Origin: Deltaproteobacteria bacterium
Lineage (GTDB): Bacteria; Myxococcota; Myxococcia; Myxococcales; Anaeromyxobacteraceae
Direction: 5' to 3'
Assembly (NCBI GenBank): GCA_016214955.1
Contig: JACRMN010000010.1
Location: forward strand, 186,001-250,000
Length of the DNA: 64,000 bases
A program made the translations under genes and the position numbers. The notes beneath the pieces were generated by a model that did no database searches, was not told the DNA's origin, and saw only the letters and a list, made by a program, of their open reading frames with translations. Shown piece after piece: positions 8,520 to 16,345 of the stretch (its first letter is position 1; the number at the start of each line of letters is the position of its first letter).

Positions 8520-8523
8520 CGCC

Positions 8524-9009
8524 TCAGCTCGCCAGCTGCTGCAGGACGGCGTCGAAGACGAAGGTCTCGAGCCGGTCGGTGTCGGCGGCCGGCAGGTTCA
8601 CCCAGGCGAAGGCGGCGCGGGCGTTGCCGGGCAGCACCTTCACGTCGGCCACGCGGGCCACGCCGGCCACCGGATCCTGCCCCGGCAGGCGCAGCGCGCA
8701 GCGCACCTGATCGCCGGGCTGCGGCGGCGTGGCCAGGAGCAGGCCGAAGCCGCCCGGGCTCACGTCCTGCGTCAGCCCCTTCACCTTCTGCTTGCCGATC
8801 TCCAGCTCCACCTGGAGGGCCCGGGCCACGCGCAGCTGCCGGCGCGGCACCTCGCCGGTGCGCAGCATCACCTGCTGCGCCGCCAGCAGCGCCCGGGCCA
8901 GCTCGTCGCGCCCGTGGCGGTAGGTCTCCTGCTCTCCGGGCGAGAGCTTCCCCGCCTTGGCGCGCTGGTGGAGCTCGCGGAAGGCGCGGAGCCAGTCCCC
9001 GAAGCCCAC
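8524..9009 (-). CDS. PilZ-domain protein
   Basis: A 161-residue soluble protein. The first ~50 residues are helical and charged (LRAFRELHQRAKAGKLSPGE). The C-terminal part resembles a PilZ domain: RRQLRVARALQVELEIG provides the RxxxR-type c-di-GMP contact and QDVSPGGFGLLLATP the D/NxSxxG motif. A role as a c-di-GMP-binding regulator is likely; its effector is unknown. The start codon is GTG, and the TAG stop of the upstream HU-like gene overlaps it by one base (TAGTG), so translation is probably coupled. It ends just before the shared terminator hairpin. Confidence 0.78.
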   Translation of the reverse strand: MGFGDWLRAFRELHQRAKAGKLSPGEQETYRHGRDELARALLAAQQVMLRTGEVPRRQLRVARALQVELEIGKQKVKGLTQDVSPGGFGLLLATPPQPGDQVRCALRLPGQDPVAGVARVADVKVLPGNARAAFAWVNLPAADTDRLETFVFDAVLQQLAS

Positions 9010-9281
9010 TAGAGCACCTTCTTCAGCTCGGGCGCCGGCTTGAAGCCGACGGTGCGCGAGGGCGCGATGCGGACCTCGGCGCCGGTGCGGGGGTTGCGCC
9101 CCACACGGCCGGCCCGGTCCTTGACCACGAAGGTGCCGAAGCCGGGCATGGAGAAGCGCCGGTCCTTGCGGATGGCCCTCGTCATGTTCTCGAAGACCGC
9201 CGCCACCAGGTCGTTCACCTGGCGCCTGGAAAGGTCCGACCGCGTCCCCTGCACCCGCTCCACGAGCTCCGCCTTGGTCAT
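9009..9281 (-). CDS. HU/IHF-family DNA-binding protein
   Basis: A 90-residue histone-like protein that bends DNA as a dimer. The family pattern is complete: MTKAELVERV at the N-terminus, an alpha-helical dimerisation part, FGTFVVKDRAGRVGRNPRTG containing the intercalation/arm region with the conserved RNP-like RNPRTG, and the C-terminal VGFKPAPELKKVL. Length is normal for HU/IHF subunits. The ATG at 9281 was chosen over an upstream in-frame ATG (9341) because it begins the conserved helix. It overlaps the start of the PilZ gene by one base, forming a two-gene unit. Whether it is HU-like or IHF-alpha-like cannot be settled here. Confidence 0.92.
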   Translation of the reverse strand: MTKAELVERVQGTRSDLSRRQVNDLVAAVFENMTRAIRKDRRFSMPGFGTFVVKDRAGRVGRNPRTGAEVRIAPSRTVGFKPAPELKKVL

Positions 9282-9398
9282 CTCGCTGCCCCCGCAGTCT
9301 TCGAAGCGCGCGACGCTAGCGCCGGGGATCCACCTCGTCAAGACACTGCCGCGCGGGGGTCCGGGCCTGCATCGCCCCTTCAGGCCAGGGACCGCGAG

Positions 9399-9926
9399 TC
9401 AAGGCTCGAATCGGGCCCCCTGGCTCAGGGCACGGAAGGCGGCCAGCACCTCGGGGTCGAGGGGCGTGGCGCCGAAGAAGCTGATCCGGTACTGCACCGC
9501 CCCGTCGCAGACGCCCCAGGCCCACCCGTGCCACGGCCCCTGGTCGGCCTCCAGGGCCACGCCCTTGCGGCCGGCGAAGGTGGTGGGGTGGAGGCGGACG
9601 TTGGTGGCGCTGGCGGCGCCCCGCTGCAGCGCGTCCTCGGCCCGCGCCAGGCACTCCTCCTCGCCGCGGTAGGGCGGCTCGGCGCGCTGCACCTCGACGC
9701 GGCCCAGGCCCCGTGCGTCGCCGGCGCTGAGCCGCCGGTCGTCGCCGCGCGCGGTCCAGCCGGGCGGCAGCTCCAGCAGGAGCTTGCCCACCGCGTAGCG
9801 CGACCCGCCGCCGGCAACCGGGCTCCCGGCCACCGGGGGCGGGCCCAGGGCGGCGCAGGCGCCGAGGAGGAGCGCGGCCAGCGGCGGAGCGAGCCGGGAG
9901 GCGAGGAGCGGTCGGGAGCGGGCCAT
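9399..9926 (-). CDS. small lipoprotein of unknown function
   Basis: A 175-residue predicted lipoprotein. The N-terminal signal ends in the lipobox LLLGAC, so cleavage before the cysteine and lipidation are expected. The mature protein has no domain I recognise; it contains LELPPGWTARGDDRRLS, a CLARAEDALQ helix, and GPWHGWAWGVCDGAVQYRISFFG, and ends DPEVLAAFRALSQGARFEP. That pattern resembles small envelope proteins that report a fitted or scored quantity but gives no function. The ATG at 9926 opens the signal peptide; an earlier ATG at 9968 would add residues not typical of a signal. It stands alone, upstream of the HU-like gene on the same strand. Confidence 0.7.
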   Translation of the reverse strand: MARSRPLLASRLAPPLAALLLGACAALGPPPVAGSPVAGGGSRYAVGKLLLELPPGWTARGDDRRLSAGDARGLGRVEVQRAEPPYRGEEECLARAEDALQRGAASATNVRLHPTTFAGRKGVALEADQGPWHGWAWGVCDGAVQYRISFFGATPLDPEVLAAFRALSQGARFEP

Positions 9927-10015
9927 GTGCCGGGAGTTCAACCCGGCGCGCCACCGGGCGCAAGCCACCTGTGGGGCCTCCCGCTCCGGGGCTGGCGCAC
10001 CTGGCCCGCCCCGGA

Positions 10016-11065
10016 TCAGGCGATGCGCCCGCCGCCCACCACCTCGTCGCCGTCGAAGAAGACCGCCGCCTGGCCCGGGGCCACGCCCCGCACCGGCTCG
10101 TCGAGCAAGACCTCGGCCTGGCCCTCGCCGGCGCGCACCGTGCCGGGCGTGCCGGCGTGGCGGTGGCGCACCTTGACGAGGAGCCGGCGCGGCGAGGTGG
10201 GCGGCACGCCGCTCACCCAGCTGGCCCCGCGGACCCGGAAGGCGTCCCGCGAGGCCTCGGCGGCGGAGCCCACCACCACCCGCGCCGCCTCGGCCTCGAT
10301 GCGCACCACGTACCGCGGCTCGGGCCCCGGAGCCCCGAGCCCGCGCCGCTGCCCCACGGTGAAGCCCTGGACACCGCCGTGCGCGGCCAGCCGCTCCCCC
10401 GCGGTGGAGACCACCTCGCCGGGCCGCACCCGCCCCGGCGCCCGCAGGGCCACGAAGCCGGCGGCGTCGCCCCGGGTGACGAAGCAGACGTCCTGCGACT
10501 CCGCCTTGTGGGCGGTGGGCAACCGGTGGCGCTCGGCCAGGGCCCGCACCGCCGGCTTCTCCATGTGGCCCACCGGGAAGAGCACGTCGGCCAGCGCTTC
10601 CTGGCCGAGCCCGTAGAGGAAGTAGCTCTGGTCCTTCTCCGGGTGACGAGCGGCGAGCAGTGCCAGCCGGCCGCCGCGCCGCTCCACCCGGGCGTAGTGG
10701 CCGGTGGCCAGCCGCGCGCCAAGCGCCCGGGCGCGCCGCAGGAGCCAGTCGAACTTCACCTCGGTGTTGCAGGCCACGCAGGGGTTGGGGGTCCGTCCCT
10801 CCAGGTAGTCCTCGACGAAGCGGTCCACCACCGCCCGGCCGAAGGCCTCCTCCACGTTGGCGACGTAGAAGGGGATGCCCAGGGCCCGGGCCGCGGCCCG
10901 CGCATCGTCCAGGTCGTCCGGGCCACAGCAGGAGCGGCCGCGGGCGCCGTCGGAGGCGTCGTAGACGCGCATCGAGACGCCGACCACCTCGTGCCCCTGC
11001 TCGCGGAGCAGGGCCGCGGCGGCCGAGGAGTCCACCCCGCCCGACATGGCCACCAGCACCCGCAT
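10016..11065 (-). CDS. mnmA: tRNA-specific 2-thiouridylase MnmA
   Basis: A 349-residue enzyme that thiolates uridine 34 of tRNAs for Lys, Glu and Gln using ATP and a relayed persulfide. The ATP-pyrophosphatase loop SGGVDSS is at residues 8-14. The two catalytic cysteines sit in the expected places: [10 protein letters not shown] and AESQDVCFV. The C-terminal part (VGQRRGLG, then the beta-barrel [20 protein letters not shown]) is complete. The ATG directly abuts the stop of the upstream histidine kinase gene, so the two are probably cotranscribed. The usual sulfur donors for MnmA include TusA-type relays; the TusA/DsrE-like genes about 5 kb away are not in the same transcript. Confidence 0.95.
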   Translation of the reverse strand: MRVLVAMSGGVDSSAAAALLREQGHEVVGVSMRVYDASDGARGRSCCGPDDLDDARAAARALGIPFYVANVEEAFGRAVVDRFVEDYLEGRTPNPCVACNTEVKFDWLLRRARALGARLATGHYARVERRGGRLALLAARHPEKDQSYFLYGLGQEALADVLFPVGHMEKPAVRALAERHRLPTAHKAESQDVCFVTRGDAAGFVALRAPGRVRPGEVVSTAGERLAAHGGVQGFTVGQRRGLGAPGPEPRYVVRIEAEAARVVVGSAAEASRDAFRVRGASWVSGVPPTSPRRLLVKVRHRHAGTPGTVRAGEGQAEVLLDEPVRGVAPGQAAVFFDGDEVVGGGRIA

Positions 11066-11860
11066 TCAGCGTTCCGGGATCTCGAGGGCCACCATGGTCC
11101 CGGAGAAGGTGTGGTCCCCCTCGCCGGGGTGGTTCTCGACGGGCGGGCTCTGCAGCTCCACCCGGCCTCCGTGGGCCTCGGCGATGCGCGACGCCACCGA
11201 GAGCCCCAGGCCCGAGCCCGGGCGCCGGGCCTCGCTGCGCGAGGAGCGGGTGGCGTGGAAGAAGGGCTCGAAGACGTGGGCCTGGTCTTCGCCCGGGATG
11301 CCGGGCCCCTGGTCCCAGATGGCGATCCGCAGCTTGCCACCGGCGCGGGTCACCGTCACCAGCACCTCGCCGCCGTGGGGCGAGAACTTCACCGCGTTGG
11401 AGAAGAGGTTGCCGAGCGCCTGGCGCAGCTTGCGGCGGTCGGCCTTCACCGGGGGGCCGCCGCCGGGCAGCACCTGCACGTGGAGCCTCGCCTCCTTGAT
11501 GGCGGCTCGCTGCTCCTCCACCACCTCGGCCACCAGGGCATCCACCTCCACCGGCGCCACCAGGGGCGTCGCCTGCCCGGACGACAGGTTGGCGAAGTCG
11601 GAGATGTTCTCCACCACCCGGGTGAGCCGGGCGACCGCGGCCGCCATCGACTCCACCACCTTGCGCTGCTGCGGCGGCAGGGGGCCGAGCCGCTCGGCGA
11701 GCAGGATCTTCACGTAGCCGGCCAGGGGCGTGAGCGGCGTGGAGAGCTCGTGGGCCACGTTCTGCATGAAGGCGGAGCGCAGCCGGTCGCCCTCGGCCAC
11801 CTGGGCGCCCAGCGCCTTGACCATCGCCTCCAGCCCGTCGTCTTCCAGCTTCTGCGCCAT
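11066..11860 (-). CDS. soluble sensor histidine kinase
   Basis: A 264-residue kinase with a dimerisation/phosphoacceptor domain and a catalytic ATPase domain but no transmembrane segment or recognisable input domain. The H box is FMQNVAHELSTPLTPLAGYV with the phosphorylated His near residue 37. The N box is NLFSNAVKFSPHGG, G1 is IWDQGPGIPGED and G2 is GSGLGLSVASRI. The ATG at 11860 has GGAG upstream; the frame remains open further, but without a start-like context. No response regulator gene lies nearby. It precedes mnmA with no gap, so its transcript includes a tRNA-thiolation gene, an arrangement without an obvious mechanistic reason. Confidence 0.88.
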   Translation of the reverse strand: MAQKLEDDGLEAMVKALGAQVAEGDRLRSAFMQNVAHELSTPLTPLAGYVKILLAERLGPLPPQQRKVVESMAAAVARLTRVVENISDFANLSSGQATPLVAPVEVDALVAEVVEEQRAAIKEARLHVQVLPGGGPPVKADRRKLRQALGNLFSNAVKFSPHGGEVLVTVTRAGGKLRIAIWDQGPGIPGEDQAHVFEPFFHATRSSRSEARRPGSGLGLSVASRIAEAHGGRVELQSPPVENHPGEGDHTFSGTMVALEIPER

Positions 11861-11907
11861 CGCTTCTCCGGCGGGGAGTATATGCCCGGCGGTGCCCGCC
11901 GCCAGAG

Positions 11908-13257
11908 TCACCGGGACCGGGAACCCCACCAGCCCCGGAGGGCGGCCGCCAGGCCGCCGCGGGTGTTCAGGGACGGGTCCTCCAGCGCCAGGTCGAGGAG
12001 GTGGCGAAGCGCCTCGCCCACCTCCCGCCCGGGGCCGATGCCCAGGAGCGCCATCGCCTCCTGCCCGTCGAGGGCCAGGTCGCCGGTGCCGAGCGGAGGC
12101 CTGGCGGCGAGCACCCGCCGCACCCGCCGGGCCAGCGCCCGGCCCGGGGCCCGCTCCCGCCGGGCAGCCGCAGCCGGCAGGGCGAGCCTGTCGGCCTCGC
12201 GCAGCGCCAGCAGCGCCGGGGCGCGGCCGGCGCCCACCCGGGAGAGCAGGCGGCGCACCTCCGGGTCGCTGGCCGGGACGGGCACCCTGCCGCGGGCCCG
12301 CAGGCAGCCGTGCTCGCGGATGAGCTGCTCCGCCTCGTCGGCCACCGCACCCGGGAAGCGCAGGCGGCCCAGCGCCTCGCGGGCCTCCCGCGCCACCGCG
12401 GCCGGCGGCTCCCCGGCGGCGGCGGCGTGGAGCAGCGCCGCCAGCTGGACCGGCAGCGGCCCGCGCGCCGCCCCGGCCGCGGCCAGGGCGTGGCGGCGCA
12501 GCACCGGCGGCAGGCGGGCCAGCTCCGGGAAGACGGCGTCGAGGAGGCCGGTGGCCGCGCAGAGCGCGAGCCCGTGGGCCGGCCGGGGCGAGCCCAGCAG
12601 CTTCGTCAGCTCGTCGCAGATGCGCTCGGCCGAGACCCGGACCACCACCGGCAGGGCGGCGGGGATGGCGGCGCGGGTGGCCGGGTGCAGGCCGAAGCCG
12701 AGCTGGGCCGCGAGCCGCACCGCCCGCAGCGGGCGCAGGCCGTCCTCGGCGAAGCGGGCCGTTGCCTCGCCCACGGCGCGCAGCCGGCGCCGGCGCAGGT
12801 CCTCGAGGCCGCCGAAGGGGTCGCGGAAGGCGGGGGCCAGCGGGTCCCAGGCGAGGGCGTTGACGGTGAAGTCGCGGCGGGCCAGGTCGGCGTCGATGTC
12901 GGCGAGGAAGGTGACGGCGTCGGGGCGCCGGCCGTCGGCGTAGCCGCTCTCGCCGCGGAAGGTGGTGACCTCCACCTTGCCCGGCTCCGCGCCCACCAGC
13001 ACCGTCACCGTGCCGTGCTTCACGCCGGTGGGGACGTGGCGCGGGAAGAGCGCCATCACCTGCTCCGGCGTGGCCGGCGTGGCCAGGTCGAAGTCGGCCG
13101 GTCCGGCGCGGTGGCGGTGGAGCAGCAGGTCGCGGACCGCGCCGCCCACCACCCAGCTGCGGTGGCCGGCCCCCGCGAGCCGGGCCAGCACCTCGGTCAG
13201 GGCCCGGGGCAGGCTCGCCCGGGCCAGGGCCGCGGGGATGGGACGGCGGAGAGCCAT
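11908..13257 (-). CDS. cca: CCA-adding / poly(A) polymerase family tRNA nucleotidyltransferase
   Basis: A 449-residue class II nucleotidyltransferase. The head domain shows WVVGGAVRDLLL (nucleotide-binding G-G-x-V-R-D), DFDLATPATPEQV with the metal-binding DxD-like DFD, VEVTTFRGESGYADGRRPD and the RRDFTVNALAWDP motif, followed by GLEDLRRRRLRAVG and EDGLRPLRAVRLAAQLGF. The C-terminal half is helical and Ala/Leu/Arg-rich. It either adds or repairs the CCA end of tRNA or polyadenylates RNA; motifs alone do not separate these. It lies 47 bases upstream of the histidine kinase gene and immediately downstream of tRNA-Arg on the same strand. Confidence 0.9.
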   Translation of the reverse strand: MALRRPIPAALARASLPRALTEVLARLAGAGHRSWVVGGAVRDLLLHRHRAGPADFDLATPATPEQVMALFPRHVPTGVKHGTVTVLVGAEPGKVEVTTFRGESGYADGRRPDAVTFLADIDADLARRDFTVNALAWDPLAPAFRDPFGGLEDLRRRRLRAVGEATARFAEDGLRPLRAVRLAAQLGFGLHPATRAAIPAALPVVVRVSAERICDELTKLLGSPRPAHGLALCAATGLLDAVFPELARLPPVLRRHALAAAGAARGPLPVQLAALLHAAAAGEPPAAVAREAREALGRLRFPGAVADEAEQLIREHGCLRARGRVPVPASDPEVRRLLSRVGAGRAPALLALREADRLALPAAAARRERAPGRALARRVRRVLAARPPLGTGDLALDGQEAMALLGIGPGREVGEALRHLLDLALEDPSLNTRGGLAAALRGWWGSRSR

Positions 13258-13286
13258 GCGGCCTGTCGGGCTCCTCGGCGGAATGG

Positions 13287-13363
<77 letters not shown>

Positions 13364-13409
13364 AAAGCGGTCGTGCAGACTACCCAACTTCGGAATTCCG
13401 CGCACCATC

Positions 13410-13802
13410 CTACCGCGCTGCCGCCCTCCCGAACTGCAGGAGGGTGTCGGCCGGCAGCGGCTCCAGCTTCTCGATGGTGAGCGACGGCTGGGCCCAGTCC
13501 ACGGCGAAGGTGACCCGCACCTTGTCGCCCACCGCCAGGCCCGCGAGCGGCAGGCTCTTCCCCACCGCGAAGCCCATCACCATGGCGTCCATGCCCACCA
13601 CCGCCCCGCTCCGGTCCTTGAACGCCGGGATGGCCTCGTGGCGCACCGAGAGCTCGTCGCCGGGGCGCGACGGCAGCCGGGCGATCTCGCCGCGCACCAC
13701 GTACCGGTCCACCTGCGCCGGGGGCGGCGGCGGCGCCGGGTCGCGGCAGGCGGCGAGGAGCAGCAGCGCGGCGGCCAGGGTGGCGGGGCGCAGGGTCGGC
13801 AT
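13410..13802 (-). CDS. CusF-like copper-binding lipoprotein
   Basis: A 130-residue lipoprotein with lipobox LLLLAAC. The mature part fits the small beta-barrel copper-binding family related to CusF: DRYVVRGEIARLP, then LSVRHEAIPAF, GMDAMVMGFAV and GLAVGDKVRVTFAVDW. The HEAIPAF and MDAMVM segments hold the His and Met residues typical of Cu(I) chelation in this family. It is expected at the periplasmic face, binding or delivering copper. The gene starts 8 bases after the stop of the MetE-fusion gene on the same strand and may be cotranscribed, though the functional link is unclear. The nearest copper enzyme in the window is the multicopper oxidase 8 kb away. Confidence 0.8.
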   Translation of the reverse strand: MPTLRPATLAAALLLLAACRDPAPPPPPAQVDRYVVRGEIARLPSRPGDELSVRHEAIPAFKDRSGAVVGMDAMVMGFAVGKSLPLAGLAVGDKVRVTFAVDWAQPSLTIEKLEPLPADTLLQFGRAAAR

Positions 13803-13810
13803 TGCCCTTT

Positions 13811-15370
13811 CTACCCCGGCAGCCGGTGGCGCGCCCGCAGCGATCGAGCCGCCCCGGCGATGGCCCGGAGCTGCGCCGCGGCGAGCTCGGCCGAGGCCAG
13901 CGGATTGTCGGCGAAGGTCGCGAAGCCGCAGTCGGGGTTGAGCAGCACCCGCTCCACCCCGAGGAGCTGCACCGCCCGCTCGGCGCGCGCCAGCACTGCC
14001 TCCTCGCGCTCCGGCTCGGGCCGCTTCTGGTTCACCACCCCCACCCCGACCCGCCTGTCGTCCGGCAGGCCCCGCAGCACCTCCAGCTCGCCGGCCCGCG
14101 GCGTGGCCAGCTCCAGGAACAGCGTGCCGACCGGCGCCCGGGAGAGCAGCCCCAGGAGCGGCCGGTAGTCGCCCGCCAGCGCCACCCGCTCGTCGGGGGT
14201 CCAGTTGCCGCGGCAGACGTGGAGCGCCAGCCGCTCGCGCGGCAGCCCGGCCGTCACCTGGGCCAGCAGCGCCTCCGCGAAGGCCAGCTCCTCCTCCGCC
14301 GCTCCGCGGGCGTCGAGCACGCCGCACATGAAGGTGCGATCGCCCGAGACGCTGCCGCCGAAGACCACCTCGGAGAGCACCGGTTCGTCGAGCTGGACGA
14401 GGGCCGCCCCCTCGGCCAGCAGGAAGTGGATCTCCTCGCGCAGCACGCGCACCACGTCGGCGGCCAGCTCCTCGCGCCTCGCGTAGGCGCGATCGGAGAC
14501 GCACTCCATCCACATGGTGCGCGTGAGCAGGTAGGGGCCGGGGAGCGCGACCTTGACGGGCAGGCGGACGGCCCGGCGCGCGAAGGCGAGCTCGTGCACC
14601 GCCAGCGGCCGGCTCCGCGACAGCGGCCCGAACACCGCCGGGTGGCGGACCTTGCCGGCTGGGACGTCGAGCGCCTGGAGCTCGCGCGCGAACTCGGCCG
14701 GATCGGCCACGTAGGGCAGCAGGTCGGTGATGGGCACCAGCTGGCAGTTGTCGAGGCGGGCGCCGACGAAGCTGGCGTAGTTGTCACGCCGCTGCTCGCC
14801 GTCGGTGACCAGGTCCACGCCCGCCTCGACCTGGGCCTGGAGCGCGAGCCGCACGGCGTCGTCGGCGGTGGCCTGGAACTCCTCCTCCCCCAGGCGCCCC
14901 TCCAGGTGGGCGTGGAGCGCCGCCAGGAGCCAGCGGGGCCGGGGCCAGCTGCCCACCCCGGTCACCGCCAGGGGCGGGAGCGGCGCCACCGGCGCGGGGG
15001 CCGGCAGCGACGCGGGGACGTGCACCGGGCGCAGCTCGCGGGCCGCGGGCATGGAGGCCCGGCCCGGGGCCACCGGCGGCGCGGCAGCGGGGACGAAGCG
15101 CCCCTTGGCCACCAGGAAGCTGTACACGCCCTCCCCGCGCCGCTCCGACACCAGCTCGTTCCCCGTCATGCGGCACCAGGCCGGCAGGTCCTCGCACACC
15201 GAGGACTCGGCCGAGCGGATCTCGAGGAGCTGGCCCGCGGCCAGCGGGTCGATGTGCTGCCGGATGAGCAGCAGGAGGCCGCTGCCGCAGTCGAGTGTCC
15301 CGCCGTCGAAGGAGGCGTGGGGCGCGTGGGGATGTCCGGGAACGGAGTCGGCGGGGGGCACGGGCGTCAC
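13811..15370 (-). CDS. TusA-like domain fused to MetE catalytic core
   Basis: A 519-residue fusion. Residues ~20-95 form a TusA-like sulfur-carrier domain (GGTLDCGSGLLLLI and ESSVCEDLPAWCRMTGNELV) in which the usual CPxP is replaced by CGSG. After a Pro/Ala-rich linker, residues ~140-519 form the C-terminal half of cobalamin-independent methionine synthase, without the N-terminal MetE domain. Zinc ligands are all visible: LALHVCRGNW (His, Cys), TLFLELATPR (Glu) and LLNPDCGFATF (Cys); VTGVGSWPRPRW and VTDGEQRRDN are also family motifs. It could transfer a methyl group to homocysteine, but the donor is unknown since core-MetE proteins are often folate-independent. The start is GTG, five bases from the stop of the DsrE-like gene, without a strong ribosome site, suggesting translational coupling. 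Confidence 0.85.
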   Translation of the reverse strand: MTPVPPADSVPGHPHAPHASFDGGTLDCGSGLLLLIRQHIDPLAAGQLLEIRSAESSVCEDLPAWCRMTGNELVSERRGEGVYSFLVAKGRFVPAAAPPVAPGRASMPAARELRPVHVPASLPAPAPVAPLPPLAVTGVGSWPRPRWLLAALHAHLEGRLGEEEFQATADDAVRLALQAQVEAGVDLVTDGEQRRDNYASFVGARLDNCQLVPITDLLPYVADPAEFARELQALDVPAGKVRHPAVFGPLSRSRPLAVHELAFARRAVRLPVKVALPGPYLLTRTMWMECVSDRAYARREELAADVVRVLREEIHFLLAEGAALVQLDEPVLSEVVFGGSVSGDRTFMCGVLDARGAAEEELAFAEALLAQVTAGLPRERLALHVCRGNWTPDERVALAGDYRPLLGLLSRAPVGTLFLELATPRAGELEVLRGLPDDRRVGVGVVNQKRPEPEREEAVLARAERAVQLLGVERVLLNPDCGFATFADNPLASAELAAAQLRAIAGAARSLRARHRLPG

Positions 15371-15374
15371 CGGA

Positions 15375-15737
15375 TCAGTAGCTCATGCAGGGGGCGCCGG
15401 AGGCCAGGAACTCGACCACCTTGGCGCCGCCGACGATGGTGGCCCCGTCCACCAGCGCCTTCTCGTCGAGCCCGCGCTTCTTGAAGCAGGGGGAGCAGAC
15501 GTAGATCTTGCCGCCGCCCTTCACGAAGTTGCCGAGCAGGTCGCGCAGCGGAGCGAAGCCCTCCTCGTGGATGTCGTCGGCGTACCCCTTCACCGCCAGG
15601 CGCACGGCCTCGGTGGAGAGGAAGACCAGGGTCTCCTGGGCGGAGGCCACCGCGGCGTTGGCGACCACGAAGCCGACGGTGGCCTTGTCGGTGTCGTTCC
15701 TGGCGTGGGTGATGGAGACGCAGAGCTTGCCTGCCAT
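15375..15737 (-). CDS. DsrE-like sulfur-relay protein
   Basis: A 120-residue single-domain protein of the DsrE/DsrF-like type. It begins MAGKLCVSITHARND, continues with VFLSTEAVRLAVKGYADDI and has KIYVCSPCFKKRGL with a CxxC near residues 81-84, then ATIVGGAKVVEFLASGAPC. In this family such cysteines can carry persulfide sulfur. The ATG is preceded by AAGGAG. It sits between a TusA-like gene (2-base gap upstream) and the TusA-MetE fusion (4-base gap downstream), which strongly suggests a dedicated sulfur relay. The exact donor and acceptor are unknown. Confidence 0.85.
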   Translation of the reverse strand: MAGKLCVSITHARNDTDKATVGFVVANAAVASAQETLVFLSTEAVRLAVKGYADDIHEEGFAPLRDLLGNFVKGGGKIYVCSPCFKKRGLDEKALVDGATIVGGAKVVEFLASGAPCMSY

Positions 15738-15739
15738 GT

Positions 15740-15964
15740 TCAGGACTCCTTCCTGCGGATGAGGTAGCGGGGGTGATCCGCCCGGAGCAGCGTGTTGCCG
15801 GTGAGCCGGCACCAGGCGGGGATGTCCTGGGGAGCGCCCAGGTCGGTGGCGGTGAGGAGCAGCGACGCGCCCGGCGGAAGGGCGCGCAGCCGCTGGGCCA
15901 GCAGGAAGACCAGCTCCCCGCAGCCCATGTCGCCCGCGTCCCAGGCCTCGTCGTGCGCCTGCAT
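15740..15964 (-). CDS. TusA-like sulfur carrier protein
   Basis: A 74-residue TusA-family protein, close to the usual length. The active-site cysteine is retained in DMGCGELVFLLAQRL, but the CPxP motif reads CGEL. The second half, DLGAPQDIPAWCRLTGNTLL, is typical of the TusA fold and very similar to the domain fused to MetE two genes downstream. The ATG at 15964 has GGGAG upstream; an in-frame ATG at 15997 is possible but would add a charged tail. It is the first gene of the four-gene leftward unit. Confidence 0.8.
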   Translation of the reverse strand: MQAHDEAWDAGDMGCGELVFLLAQRLRALPPGASLLLTATDLGAPQDIPAWCRLTGNTLLRADHPRYLIRRKES

Positions 15965-16345
15965 GCCGCTCCCGTCTGCGCGCAGCGAGGCGCGCACGCC
16001 TGCGCCGGCGGCGCAGGGCAGTCGATGGAGGCGGGAGAGCGGCCTACGGCCTGGAGGCTACCGGCGACGACACCCGCTGGCGCCCGGCCGCACACCCGGT
16101 GGATACGCTGGAGGAGCCGACGGCTCCCCGGCCTTTCGGCCTCAGCGCTCGAGGGGGCTGCGGGAACGGATTCCGAGCAAGGTCGTCACCTCCCTTCTCC
16201 GTCGACCAGTACCACGCGCGCGCCGGGGCGGTCATGACCCCGAAGGAGCCGCGCCCACCCGCGGCATGAGGTCGCCCCGAGCCTCCGGGCGCGCGGCGCG
16301 CGCGCACAATCCATCGTGGGCGCGGGGAGCAGCACGGGAGGCCAC
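15965..16345. other. divergent intergenic region, tusA-like / fhs
   Basis: No gene is visible in these 381 bases. It holds an 8-bp hairpin 35 bases before the TusA-like start (CCTGCGCC 15999-16006 with GGCGCAGG 16010-16017), two tandem small hairpins at about 16111-16141 (GGAGCCGACGGCTCC and GGCCTTTCGGCC), and a perfect 10-bp palindrome GGTCATGACC at 16230-16239 before fhs. Searches by eye for SAM, SAH, cobalamin, THF and ZTP riboswitch cores did not give a match on either strand. Confidence 0.6.

Noticed and set aside
15367-16095. Minus-strand frame overlapping the DsrE- and TusA-like genes
   Set aside because: The frame gives an Arg/Gly/Leu-rich product, whereas the two small genes in the other frames show cysteine motifs, ribosome sites and operon spacing.
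16000-16345. Possible SAM, SAH, cobalamin, THF or ZTP riboswitch before the methionine/folate genes
   Set aside because: None of the conserved core sequences could be aligned by eye on either strand; only generic hairpins are present.
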